A stretch of DNA of 64,000 nt, from assembly GCF_019890725.1 (NCBI RefSeq), contig NZ_JAINZZ010000003.1, positions 1-64,000 of the forward strand, read 5' to 3'. The notes beneath the pieces were generated by a model. That model made no database searches. It was given only the letters and a program-made list of their open reading frames with translations, and was not told the DNA's origin. Origin of the DNA: Actinacidiphila acidipaludis (GTDB lineage Bacteria; Actinomycetota; Actinomycetes; Streptomycetales; Streptomycetaceae). A program made the position numbers and the translations under genes. Below are positions 26,789 through 35,061 of the stretch, one piece after another. Position 1 is the first letter of the stretch. The number at the start of each line of letters is the position of its first letter.

Positions 26789-28303
26789 ATGCACAGCAAC
26801 GGACGCGGCGAGGAATCGCCCGAACCGTACCGGGGCGTCGTCCTCCCGCCGGGGCAGAACCAGCCGCCGGCGACGTACGGCGAGCACGTGCAGCCCGCCG
26901 CGGGCACCCCCTGGGGCTCCCCGGCCCCCGGCGCCCCGGGCGCACTGCCCTCCGCCCCCGAACCGGCCGACGCCACGCAGATGCTCCCCCCGTACCCCGG
27001 CGGCGCACCCGCGCCCGGGGGACACCGGATACCGGGAATGCCGTCCGGCGCGCCGGGCATGCAGCACACGGTGCCGGGGGCCCCCGCCCCCGTGGCGGAC
27101 GCCACGCAGATGCTCCCGCCGTACCCGGGCGGCGAGCCCATGGCGCCGTCGCAGCAGGCGCAGATGCACGCCGGAGGACCCCAGAGCGGGATGCCGCCGG
27201 TCCCTCCGGTGCCGCCGCAGCAGCCCGCCCACGCACCCTTCCTGCCGCCCACACAGGGCGCGCACGGCGGCCCGCAGGCCCATCAGGCCGAGGCGCCGGC
27301 GGAGGCCACCCAGGCCATGCCGCTGTCGATCTTCCAGGACCAGGATCCCGAACCGGCCCAGTACGGCGGCGCGCCCTACGGCCAGGGCGGCTACGGCCAG
27401 GAGCCGGGCTACGACCAGGGCTACGGCGCCCCTCAGGACGACCAGCAGTCCGGCGTCCAGCACGACAGCGACTACGACCACCTCTTCCGCAACGACGTGC
27501 CCAGCCCGGCGCCGATGCGGCCGCACATCATCCAGCCGCACGACCGCCAGCAGCCCCCGCAGCCCTTCGCGCAGGGCGGTGGCCCGCAGGGCCCCGGCTA
27601 CGCCCCCCAGGGCGGCTACGAGCAGCCCTACGGCTACGACGAGGGTGACGGCGGCCGCCGCAAGATGTCGCCCAAGGTGCTCATCGGCATCGTGGTGGCG
27701 GGCTGCGTCGTGGCCGGCCTGGTGGTCGGCGGTCTGCTCAACAGCGGCGGCAGCGCCAGCGCCGACAACGCCGGCGGCCAGCACTCCACGGCCGCGGGCA
27801 CCCCGAGCACGTCCGCCGGCGGCAACTCCTCCGGCACCGACGACGCGGCGAAGCAGCAGGCCCAGGCCCTGGACGCGCTGCTCAAGACCAGCGGCAGCAG
27901 CCGCACCTCGGTCGTCAACGCGGTGGAGTCGATCAAGAACTGCAACAACCTCGACGGTGCCGCGACCGACCTGCGCTCTGCGGCGGGCCAGCGCAACGGC
28001 CTGGTGACGCAGCTCGGCGCCCTGGCCGTCGACAAGCTGCCCGACCACGCCGACCTCACGGACGCGCTCACCCAGGCCTGGCACGCCTCGGCCGCCGCCG
28101 ACGGCCACTACGCGAACTGGGCCGGCCAGGCCAAGAACGACCACAAGGTCTGCAAGGGCGGGCACGCGCACAGCACCAACGAGCTGCAGGCGGCCAACCG
28201 CGAGAGCGGTACGGCCACCGAGCAGAAGAAGCGGGCGGTGCGGCTCTGGAACGCCATCGCGCGCAAGTACGGTCTCACCGAGCGCCAGTACAGCCAGCTC
28301 TGA
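26789..28303 (+). CDS. Proline-rich single-pass membrane protein
   Basis: The 504-residue product has an about 290-residue cytoplasmic region rich in Pro, Gln, Gly and Tyr, with the repeat DATQMLPPYPGG twice (about residues 67-78 and 107-118) and a nearby ATQAMPLS variant. One transmembrane helix follows (KVLIGIVVAGCVVAGLVVGG, about 292-311), then a Ser/Thr/Ala linker and an extracytoplasmic helical domain (about 355-504) with Cys in ESIKNCNNLDGA and HKVCKGGHA. GGCAGGAG lies 9 nt before the ATG. The topology and TQ-containing repeats resemble Streptomyces membrane proteins that could be Ser/Thr-kinase substrates, which is inference. Function unknown. Confidence 0.82.
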   Translation: MHSNGRGEESPEPYRGVVLPPGQNQPPATYGEHVQPAAGTPWGSPAPGAPGALPSAPEPADATQMLPPYPGGAPAPGGHRIPGMPSGAPGMQHTVPGAPAPVADATQMLPPYPGGEPMAPSQQAQMHAGGPQSGMPPVPPVPPQQPAHAPFLPPTQGAHGGPQAHQAEAPAEATQAMPLSIFQDQDPEPAQYGGAPYGQGGYGQEPGYDQGYGAPQDDQQSGVQHDSDYDHLFRNDVPSPAPMRPHIIQPHDRQQPPQPFAQGGGPQGPGYAPQGGYEQPYGYDEGDGGRRKMSPKVLIGIVVAGCVVAGLVVGGLLNSGGSASADNAGGQHSTAAGTPSTSAGGNSSGTDDAAKQQAQALDALLKTSGSSRTSVVNAVESIKNCNNLDGAATDLRSAAGQRNGLVTQLGALAVDKLPDHADLTDALTQAWHASAAADGHYANWAGQAKNDHKVCKGGHAHSTNELQAANRESGTATEQKKRAVRLWNAIARKYGLTERQYSQL

Positions 28304-28400
28304 GCGGGCGCGGCGCGGAGCAGCCGGGTCGGGACGGGTCGAGGCCTGATCCGGCGGATCCGCGGCGAAGTCGGGGGTTCCCGGCGGGAGCCGCGGATGC

Positions 28401-28440
28401 ATGACGAAGGGCGCCCGGACTTCCGGGCGCCCTTCGTCAT
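28401..28440. terminator. Bidirectional intrinsic terminator
   Basis: An 18-bp perfect inverted repeat (ATGACGAAGGGCGCCCGG and its complement) flanks an ACTT loop. It lies between the convergent proline-rich protein gene and the solute-binding lipoprotein gene, so it can stop both transcripts. Confidence 0.9.
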
Positions 28441-28517
28441 GCCGGGACACGGGATGCGGGCGTGCCCCGCGCCGCGCTGTGGCGTGCGGTGCCGTGCCGC
28501 GCTGTGCCGTGCCTGCC

Positions 28518-29783
28518 TCAGCCTCCGCTGCGGCTGTTCCGCGTCAGCGTCGCGTTCAGGTCGATGAAGCCGGGCCGGGCCGCCACCAGGCGCCCGTTGC
28601 GGACCTGCTGATACGTGACCTTGGTGTTCACCAGCCGGGAGTAACCCGGGACGATGCCGTGCAGGTCCTGGTCGGTCCACCCCAGCGGCGGGGTGAGCCC
28701 GCCGGTCGACAGGTTCGTCGTGTGGTCCATCGCCTTCTCCAGAACAAGGCGGCTCAGCGACGACTTGCCCTTGATCGCCGAGATCACCTCGTCCAGGACG
28801 GTGTAGGCGATCCACGTGGTCTGGGGCCCCGGGTCGTCCACGTCGATCCGGTCGTCGCCGAAGGCGTACTTGGCGACCGCGGCTTTCATCCCGTTCCACT
28901 GGGGGTCGCTCGACGGCGGGTACCAGCCGGTGACGTACGCGTTCTCCAGCGGGCTGTTCGCGCCGCCCGTCGAGTCGACCAGCGACTGCGTGACGCTGCC
29001 CAGCACCGACGACACCCGGACCTTCGCGGGCTTGTCGCCGACGTGCCGCAGCGAGTCGAAGAAGGTGCTCGTGTGGTCGCCGAGGACGGCCGAGACGCAG
29101 TCCGAGGACTTGTTGCGGCCGACCGCCTGCTCGGCGGTCGCGGTGTACTCGGTGGCCGTGTCCGGGGTTCGCAGGTCCTTCGCGTCGGAGCTGCCGCCCG
29201 CGCGCAGCCCGTCGTCGATGAAGGACGGGAACTGGTCACCGGTCGTGGTGTCCGGCCGGACCAGCGTCACCCTGGAGCACAGATCGGCGAGCTGCCGCCC
29301 GTTGCCGGCCAGCAGGGCGGGCAGCCCGCCGTTGATCGGGTAGGACTCGATGCTCTGGAACTCGTCCTGGGTGATGCCGTAGCCGCCGATGTACGGGATG
29401 TCGTAGGTCTCCAGCGCGGAGACGAAGTCCGCGCCCTGCTCGCTGTACGAGCCCACGACGGCGACCGCGCCGGCGTCGTTGGCCTCCTGCGCACAGGTGC
29501 GCACACCGATGATCGTGTCGTGCTCGTTGCAGGTCAGGACCTTGAGCTTGCGGCCGCCGAGGCCGCCGCGGTCGTTGGCGTACTTCTCGTAGACCTGGGC
29601 CATGGCGAGCATGCCGTCCATGTTGGTGCCGTTCGTCCCCACGGGCGCCCACGTCATGACGACCACGGGGCCCGGAGAGCCCCCCGTGCCCCCCGGAAGC
29701 ACCCCGCAGCCACTGATCAGCGCTGATGCGGCGAGAAGGGCGGCGGCGGCCCGAAGGGTCCCGCGCACACGCTGTTCAGTCAT
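28518..29783 (-). CDS. Solute-binding lipoprotein (branched-chain amino acid type)
   Basis: The 421-residue product has a lipoprotein signal (LISGC, Cys at residue 26) and a type I periplasmic-binding fold: VVMTWAPVGTNG at the start, EANDAGAVAVVGSYSEQG and DIPYIGGYGITQ match the Leu/Ile/Val-binding family. ABC permease and ATPase partners are not in the window, so it may serve a distant transporter or act as a sensor. GGAG lies only 2 nt before the ATG, which is close, but no better start is seen. It is divergent from the small conserved gene at 29953. Confidence 0.88.
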   Translation of the reverse strand: MTEQRVRGTLRAAAALLAASALISGCGVLPGGTGGSPGPVVVMTWAPVGTNGTNMDGMLAMAQVYEKYANDRGGLGGRKLKVLTCNEHDTIIGVRTCAQEANDAGAVAVVGSYSEQGADFVSALETYDIPYIGGYGITQDEFQSIESYPINGGLPALLAGNGRQLADLCSRVTLVRPDTTTGDQFPSFIDDGLRAGGSSDAKDLRTPDTATEYTATAEQAVGRNKSSDCVSAVLGDHTSTFFDSLRHVGDKPAKVRVSSVLGSVTQSLVDSTGGANSPLENAYVTGWYPPSSDPQWNGMKAAVAKYAFGDDRIDVDDPGPQTTWIAYTVLDEVISAIKGKSSLSRLVLEKAMDHTTNLSTGGLTPPLGWTDQDLHGIVPGYSRLVNTKVTYQQVRNGRLVAARPGFIDLNATLTRNSRSGG

Positions 29784-29952
29784 GTCTCCGGAAGATTCCG
29801 CCTACTTCCCAACATGAGGGTGACCGCGAGAGAACGAGCAGTCACTTTCAGGTGAATTACAGGTGCCGCTGTTCGATTGCGTACGATCGGGCATCGTGCA
29901 AGGTTCGGAGAACTCTTCCCGTCGCGCCCGCCGCTCCTCCACGATGGGAGGC

Positions 29953-30390
29953 ATGCCGCTCAACGACATGCCGTGGTGGCGCTGGCGCAGCAATGTGCGC
30001 TCCGCGCTGCACATGATCAGCGACCCGGTCTTCCAGCGTGACGTCTGGCGCGCCGGCCTCCCCGGGTACGGGGACATCACCGACGCCGTGTACCGGATCG
30101 TCGAGGACACCTGGCTCGACAACTGGTCGGCCGAGAAGTACGTGGGCACGATCTTCCGCGACTCCCAGGAGGCCGCCCTCGTCGACGTCGCCGTGCTGCG
30201 GGTGCTCAAGATCCTGCACCAGGTCGGCGCCGACGCCCAGGTCGACGCCTACCTCGACCACCCGGCCTGGCCGGAGGCGGTGCGCGCGGCCCGCGAGGCG
30301 CACGTCCGGATGGCCACCGCCGACGGTGAGGACCCGGACGCCCCGCCGCGGACGCTCGAGGTGCTGGCGATCCTCAACCGGACCGCCTGA
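29953..30390 (+). CDS. Conserved actinobacterial protein of unknown function
   Basis: The 145-residue protein (MPLNDMPWWRWRSNVRSALH) is soluble and helix-rich, with many Trp residues near the N-terminus and segments like EKYVGTIFRDSQEAALVDVAVLRVL. From memory, close homologues are widespread in Streptomyces with this N-terminus, but no function is assigned. GGGAGG lies 1-2 nt upstream of this ATG, so starts at 29944 (ATG) or 29896 (GTG) are possible. It is a single gene followed by a tandem repeat. Confidence 0.75.
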   Translation: MPLNDMPWWRWRSNVRSALHMISDPVFQRDVWRAGLPGYGDITDAVYRIVEDTWLDNWSAEKYVGTIFRDSQEAALVDVAVLRVLKILHQVGADAQVDAYLDHPAWPEAVRAAREAHVRMATADGEDPDAPPRTLEVLAILNRTA

Positions 30391-30430
30391 CCGTCCAGCG
30401 GCCGTCCTGACCGTCCAGCGGCCGTCCTGA
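30391..30430. repeat. 20-bp direct repeat
   Basis: Two identical 20-bp units beginning CCGTCCAGCG lie at 30391-30410 and 30411-30430, immediately after a stop codon, followed by a partial third copy. It looks like a local duplication. Confidence 0.85.
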
Positions 30431-30555
30431 CCGTCGCGCCGGTCGAGGTGACCGTCGCCCGGACCGTCCGACGCCCGCCAGGCGCGGATCCCGGGGCCCC
30501 GTCCGCGTGCCGGACAGCCCTGCCCGGGCCGAGCCGTCTGTGCGAGGCTGGCGCT

Positions 30556-31464
30556 GTGAACGAACAGCCGTCGCCCGCCGCCGAGGCCTCCGCGCCGCCG
30601 CAGCCGCCGCAGCCGCACCCGGAGTACGTGCTCACGCTGTCGTGCCCCGACAAGCAGGGCATCGTGCACGCCGTCTCCAGCTACCTGTTCATGACCGGCT
30701 GCAACATCGTCGACAGCCAGCAGTTCGGCGACCGCGACACCGGCCTGTTCTTCATGCGCGTGCACTTCTCCGCCGAGCCCGCGGTCACCGCGGACAAACT
30801 CCGCGCGAGCTTCGCCGCGGTCGGCGGCGCCTACCAGATGGAGTGGCGGATCCACCCCTCCGAGGAGCGCATGCGCATCGTGCTCCTGGTCAGCAAGTTC
30901 GGGCACTGCCTCAACGACCTGCTGTTCCGCGGCAGCATCGGCGCGCTGCCCGTCGAGATCGCCGCCGTCGTCTCCAACCACACCGACTTCCGTGACCTGG
31001 TGGCCTCCTACGGCGTGCCCTTCCACCACATCCCCGTCACCCGGGAGACGAAGGCCGAGGCCGAGGCGCAGCTGCTCCAGCTCGTGGAGAAGGAGGGCGT
31101 GGAACTGGTCGTCCTCGCCCGCTACATGCAGGTGCTCTCCGACGACCTGTGCACCAAGCTGTCCGGGCGGATCATCAACATCCACCACTCCTTCCTGCCG
31201 AGCTTCAAGGGCGCCAAGCCGTACCACCAGGCGCACGCCCGCGGGGTCAAGCTCATCGGCGCGACCGCGCACTACGTGACGGCCGACCTCGACGAGGGCC
31301 CGATCATCGAGCAGGAGGTCGAGCGCGTCGGCCACGAGGTCACGCCCGAACAGCTCGTCGCCATCGGCCGGGACGTGGAGTGCCAGGCGCTGGCCCGCGC
31401 GGTGAAGTGGCACAGCGAGCACCGGGTGCTGCTCAACGGGCACCGCACCGTCGTCTTCGCCTGA
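30556..31464 (+). CDS. purU: Formyltetrahydrofolate deformylase
   Basis: PurU hydrolyses 10-formyl-tetrahydrofolate to tetrahydrofolate and formate, balancing the one-carbon pool for purine and glycine metabolism. The about 302-residue product has an N-terminal ACT domain (YVLTLSCPDKQGIVHAVSSY at about residues 23-42) and a C-terminal formyl transferase domain with the catalytic Asn-His-Asp set (NIHHSFLP, then DLDEGPIIEQ). The GTG at 30556 begins just after a GC-rich spacer, and the Pro/Gln-rich first 20 residues are extra. It stands alone with no folate gene beside it. The call is firm. Confidence 0.95.
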   Translation: MNEQPSPAAEASAPPQPPQPHPEYVLTLSCPDKQGIVHAVSSYLFMTGCNIVDSQQFGDRDTGLFFMRVHFSAEPAVTADKLRASFAAVGGAYQMEWRIHPSEERMRIVLLVSKFGHCLNDLLFRGSIGALPVEIAAVVSNHTDFRDLVASYGVPFHHIPVTRETKAEAEAQLLQLVEKEGVELVVLARYMQVLSDDLCTKLSGRIINIHHSFLPSFKGAKPYHQAHARGVKLIGATAHYVTADLDEGPIIEQEVERVGHEVTPEQLVAIGRDVECQALARAVKWHSEHRVLLNGHRTVVFA

Positions 31465-31500
31465 GGCGCCACCGCGGGTCCGGCGGCGGAACGTTTCGGC

Positions 31501-31549
31501 TCAGGTCTCAGGTCTCAGGTCTCGGGTCTCAGAGCCCAGGTCTCAGGGA
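31501..31549. repeat. Heptad tandem repeat (TCAGGTC)
   Basis: Seven consecutive 7-bp units occur in the gap after purU: three exact TCAGGTC copies at 31501-31521, then diverged versions to 31549. It is a simple-sequence expansion between convergent genes. Confidence 0.9.
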
Positions 31550-31571
31550 TCTGAGTTCCGAGTTCGGAGCC

Positions 31572-32960
31572 TCAGAGCCGGGACAGCGACGCCGCCGCGT
31601 ACAGCACGTCGTAGATGGCCGTGCGGTCGCCGACCTTGCCGGCCGCCGCGTGCTCCGGCTGCAGATGACCTGCGGCGAGCTGGCAGAACTCCTGCCCGTC
31701 CATGGCCACATGCGCGACCTCGCCCTCGGGGGAGGCCGCCGCTCCCGGCGAGTCCAGCGGCAGGTACCAGTTGCCGCCGCCGTCGCCCTCGATCTCCAGC
31801 CGCAGCGACCGCCCGGGAGCCCCGGCCGGCAGCAACTGCGACGGCGGCTCGGCCAGGCCCGATCTGCGCCGGTCGGCGAGCGCCGACGGCAGCAGACGCG
31901 CGGCCAGGTCGATCATGCGGTTGAGATGGCGCGGCGCGGGCGGCTCGTACGGGTAGTCCACCGCGTCGGCGATGTCCCCCGCGTGGAGCCAGCACTCGAA
32001 GGCGCGGTCGAGGAAGGCGTCGTGCAGGGGCAGGGCGAACGGTCCGTAGTCCACGTCGATCTCGGACGCGCCGGATCCGGCGAACGAGACGGTACGGACC
32101 AGGTGGTGGCTCTGCTCGCGCCACAGCGACCGCAGGGTCGCACCCGGCAGGTGCTTCTGGCCCGACCAGTGGGCCTCGGTGCGCTGCCCGGGTTCGATGG
32201 GCAGTTCGGCGTCACCCCGGGCCCGCCAGAACCGGGCCCTGGCCGTCAGACCGCCGGACCCGCCGGAGCCGCCGGGAGCGTCCGCGAACGGCACCGGACC
32301 ACCGGCGCTCGGCCCGGGGAGACCTATGGTCCTCGCCACCAGGCTGTCCACGGCGGTGAGATGGGCGATCACCTGGCCCACCGTGAACTGCCGGGACACC
32401 GGCACCTCGTCGAACCAGCGCATCTCGACCGGCGTCGACCAGTACCCGTCGCCGAGATCGCGCAAAAGGGCGTCGAGCCGGGCCGCCTCGGCGTCGTAGG
32501 GACCCGCCCACTCCGGTACGGGGATGCGTGCCGGACGCCGCCCGAGGCAGCCCTCCAGCACCCGGGCCCGCAGCAGGGGATCGAGGTCGAGGCTCTCCTC
32601 CTGGTGCAGCAGGCCGACCGCGTCGCGCAGGCGCAGCGCCTCCTCCGCGCAGCTCGCGCAGTCGGTCAGATGCACCTCGACGGCGAGCGACTCGTCGGAC
32701 GAACAGGCCGACAACGCCCAGGCGCCGAGGAGGGACTTGAGGGTGGCGTGGTCGTAGTGCGGCAGGGCGGAGGCCGAGGACGGGGCGGGGGCGGAGTGCG
32801 GCTCTCCGGCCGGGAGGCGCGCCGGATCGCCCAGCGGGCCGCGTTGGGCCGGCTCGCCCTGCGGTCCGCGCTGCTCGCGCTGGAACGGCACACGAGGCGT
32901 GTCGTCGCCATCACCGCGGCCGTTGCCGTCGCCGCCGTCGTGGTAGGCCGGGCCGCTCAC
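31572..32960 (-). CDS. Anti-sigma factor-like protein with zinc finger and mycothiol-isomerase-like domain
   Basis: The about 462-residue product begins with a Gly/Asp/Pro-rich stretch. A zinc-binding anti-sigma segment then carries His-x3-Cys-x2-Cys (HLTDCASC). A DinB/mycothiol-dependent maleylpyruvate isomerase-like domain follows (RWFDEVPVSRQFTVGQVIAHL, then HAGDIADAVDYPYEPP). The GTG overlaps the sigma factor stop by 3 bases, so the two are coupled. The zinc finger would hold the sigma factor, and the second domain suggests a thiol or metal input. The frame extends upstream inside the sigma gene but is not coding there. Confidence 0.8.
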   Translation of the reverse strand: MSGPAYHDGGDGNGRGDGDDTPRVPFQREQRGPQGEPAQRGPLGDPARLPAGEPHSAPAPSSASALPHYDHATLKSLLGAWALSACSSDESLAVEVHLTDCASCAEEALRLRDAVGLLHQEESLDLDPLLRARVLEGCLGRRPARIPVPEWAGPYDAEAARLDALLRDLGDGYWSTPVEMRWFDEVPVSRQFTVGQVIAHLTAVDSLVARTIGLPGPSAGGPVPFADAPGGSGGSGGLTARARFWRARGDAELPIEPGQRTEAHWSGQKHLPGATLRSLWREQSHHLVRTVSFAGSGASEIDVDYGPFALPLHDAFLDRAFECWLHAGDIADAVDYPYEPPAPRHLNRMIDLAARLLPSALADRRRSGLAEPPSQLLPAGAPGRSLRLEIEGDGGGNWYLPLDSPGAAASPEGEVAHVAMDGQEFCQLAAGHLQPEHAAAGKVGDRTAIYDVLYAAASLSRL

Positions 32961-33532
32961 TGCAGTCCCCGGGGCGGACGGGTGTTCAGCGGGTGCGCCG
33001 GCTGGTCGGCGGGCTCCATCGCCGTCGACAGCATCTGCAGGCCCAGCCGCAGCCGGCGGCGGGCCTCGTCCTCGCTCACACCGAGGCCGGCGGCCGCGGT
33101 GCGGTAGTCGAGCCGTTCGCGGTAGGCGAGTTCGAGCGCGGCCCGCAGCGGGGCGGGCATCGAGGTGACGATGAAGTCGGCGCGGGCGGCGGTGTTCGCC
33201 TCGCGGACCCGCGCCTCCACCTCGGCGGCCGTGGAGCGCCCGCGGTGCTCGTACTGCCGCAGCTGGGACACCGCGTGGCGCTGAGTGAGCGAGGCGATCC
33301 ACGACCGCAGCGAGCCGAACTTGGGGTCGTAGGCGTCCGGGTTCTCCCAGATGTATCCGAACACCTCACGCGTGATCAGGTCGGCCGCCTCTTCGTCGTC
33401 CATCACGCGGTGGGCCAGGCTGTGCACGAGGGAGGCGTAACGGTCGTAGAGCTCGGCGAGTGCGGCCTCCTCGCCGCGCGCCAGCCGCTGCTGCATCTTG
33501 CGGTCCCAGCGCGGTGGTGCGGGTGTCGCCAT
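32957..33532 (-). CDS. ECF-type sigma factor
   Basis: The 191-residue product has sigma region 2 (LAELYDRYASLVHSLAHRVM, EEAADLITREVFGYIWE and LRSWIASLTQRHAVSQLR) and region 4 (LELAYRERLDYRTAAAGLGVSEDEARRRL), the size and layout of an extracytoplasmic-function sigma factor. Its stop overlaps the start of the anti-sigma-like gene. An upstream ATG lacks a good ribosome binding site, and MATPAPPRWDRKM is a plausible start. It probably governs its own operon and an envelope or thiol stress regulon. Confidence 0.9.
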   Translation of the reverse strand: MATPAPPRWDRKMQQRLARGEEAALAELYDRYASLVHSLAHRVMDDEEAADLITREVFGYIWENPDAYDPKFGSLRSWIASLTQRHAVSQLRQYEHRGRSTAAEVEARVREANTAARADFIVTSMPAPLRAALELAYRERLDYRTAAAGLGVSEDEARRRLRLGLQMLSTAMEPADQPAHPLNTRPPRGLQ

Positions 33533-33788
33533 CTCCCGGCCCCTTCGCCTCGTCCCACCTCGTCGTCCGTCCCGCTCTCCTCACGCCGGCCCGGTACCGG
33601 CCGTGACCGGTCGTGCAAGCGGTCGGGCGCGCTCCGCACCGACGTTACCGGCCGTCTGCGACGGCGTGCGCCGGTTTGCACCAACCTGTTGCCGATCGCG
33701 ACCGCTTTTGGCGCTCTGTTATGCGGGTGTGACCGCAGGAGGGCGGAGTTACGACTGAGAACGGGCATAGGGTCGTGGTGATGACGGG

Positions 33789-34199
33789 ATGGAAGTCGAC
33801 GGCAAGGCGAGGTGGGAACCCGTGCTCGTGACCCAGACCGAGCAGGACGGCTGGGTGGTGGTGACGGTCACAGGCGAGATGGACCTGATCTCTTCGCCCG
33901 CGGTCCGGCAGAAGGTGCACGACGCGGTGGCCGACGGGCAGCGCAGCCTCGTGCTGGACCTCGGCGACGTGCGGTTCTGCGATTCCAGCGGCGTGGGCGT
34001 GCTCATCGGCGCGCGCCGTCTGATGCGGTCCTGCGCGGGCCGGCTGCGGGTCGTGCTGCCCGAGCAGGGCGAGCCCGGCCCCACGGGTGGGGCGCACGTC
34101 AACCGGGTGCTGGCCGCGCTGGGCGTGCGCCGGCTCTTCGACGTCTTCCCCGACCTCACCGCGGCCACCGACGACACGGCACGGCCGCTGTCGGCCTGA
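33789..34199 (+). CDS. STAS-domain anti-sigma factor antagonist
   Basis: The 136-residue protein is a single STAS domain of the SpoIIAA/BldG type. GEMDLISSPAVR and the phosphorylatable Ser in FCDSSGVGVL (about residues 57-66) are conserved. Such proteins bind anti-sigma kinases and release sigma factors when unphosphorylated. The C-terminus is a basic helix (NRVLAALGVRRLF). An RsbW-like kinase gene lies 2.6 kb downstream (36795) and could be a partner, though the two are not adjacent. Confidence 0.9.
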   Translation: MEVDGKARWEPVLVTQTEQDGWVVVTVTGEMDLISSPAVRQKVHDAVADGQRSLVLDLGDVRFCDSSGVGVLIGARRLMRSCAGRLRVVLPEQGEPGPTGGAHVNRVLAALGVRRLFDVFPDLTAATDDTARPLSA

Positions 34200-34260
34200 G
34201 CCGCCGGCCTCGCGACCCCCTTCCAGGTCCGCTTCTCCCTCTTCCGGGCCCGCTCCCCCC

Positions 34261-34905
34261 TCAGTCCTCGGCGAGGGCGGCCGTACGGACCGCGTAGCCG
34301 CCCAGCGACGGTTCGAGCCGCGCGAACGCCGCGCGGGCGGTCACTCCCAGCGCGCCGAACACCTCCTCCTTCGACGCTCCCCGCCGCACCCCTCGCTGCG
34401 CCTCGGTGAACAGCAGTCGCAGCACCGTGCTCAACTGGGCCGCCGCATGCCGGGGCGTGAACGCGTCCGGATCCTCTCCCGCGCCCTCCGCGACGACCAC
34501 CGACAGGGCCTGTTCCTGGTGGTCGAACAACTCCCGCAGCCGGGCGCGCAGGACCGGGCTGTCGTCGATCAGCCGCGTGAAGCCGGGCCTGGTCCAGCCG
34601 AGCAGTGGATCGTGCCGCTCGACGGCGGCCAGGTAGTCGCGGCGCACCGCGTCCAGCGCGGACTCGCCCGCACGCCGGGCGGCCACCGCGCGGGCCGGCC
34701 CGGTGATCACCTCCTCGTGCATGTCGAAGAAGAGGTCCTCCTTGCGCGGGAAGTAGTTCGTGACCGTCATCTTCGACACTCCCGCGGCCTCCGCGACATC
34801 GGCGATCGTCGTCCGCTCGAAGCCGCGCTCCATGAAGAGCACGGTGGCGGCGTCGGTGATCGTCCGGCGCGTCTGCTGCTTCTTGAGCTCGCGGAGTTGG
34901 GCCAT
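34261..34905 (-). CDS. TetR-family regulator
   Basis: The about 214-residue product has an N-terminal TetR helix-turn-helix (ITDAATVLFMERGFERTTIADVAEAAGVSKMTVTNYFPRK is the pattern, at about residues 15-55). The start is the ATG at 34905, though GTG at 34914 would add three residues. It is divergent from an Mca-like amidase gene across a palindromic promoter region that it probably controls. The ligand-binding half shows no close relation I can name. Confidence 0.88.
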   Translation of the reverse strand: MAQLRELKKQQTRRTITDAATVLFMERGFERTTIADVAEAAGVSKMTVTNYFPRKEDLFFDMHEEVITGPARAVAARRAGESALDAVRRDYLAAVERHDPLLGWTRPGFTRLIDDSPVLRARLRELFDHQEQALSVVVAEGAGEDPDAFTPRHAAAQLSTVLRLLFTEAQRGVRRGASKEEVFGALGVTARAAFARLEPSLGGYAVRTAALAED

Positions 34906-34910
34906 GAGGA

Positions 34911-34922
34911 CCACTTTAGTGG
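34911..34922. promoter_or_regulatory. Palindrome-like site just upstream of the TetR start
   Basis: CCAC-TTTA-GTGG has perfect 4-bp arms, 6 bp before the TetR ATG. It may be an autoregulatory half of the TetR operator set, or chance. Confidence 0.3.
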
Positions 34923-34941
34923 GTCGGACCTAAAAAAGTGC

Positions 34942-34970
34942 TTGACCCGAATCTGGGTTCGACATAAATT
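34942..34970 (+). promoter_or_regulatory. Candidate promoter of the Mca-like gene
   Basis: TTGACC (34942-34947) and TAAATT (34965-34970) are separated by 17 bp. The -10 is embedded in the 20-bp palindrome listed next. Transcription would start near 34977 and give an about 85-nt leader to the ATG at 35062. Confidence 0.55.
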
Positions 34971-34978
34971 TATGTCGA
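34959..34978. promoter_or_regulatory. 20-bp perfect palindrome overlapping the -10 element
   Basis: TCGACATAAATTTATGTCGA reads the same on both strands. It overlaps the -10 of the proposed promoter, so a bound repressor, most likely the adjacent TetR protein, would block initiation. It is AT-rich in a very GC-rich genome. Confidence 0.6.
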
Positions 34979-35061
34979 GGCAAGAAAGTGAGGCAAGAAC
35001 CGGTGGTTGTCGGCCGCCGGGACACGAGCGGGCCGAGACCGGCCCAGGAAGGAGGTCCCTC

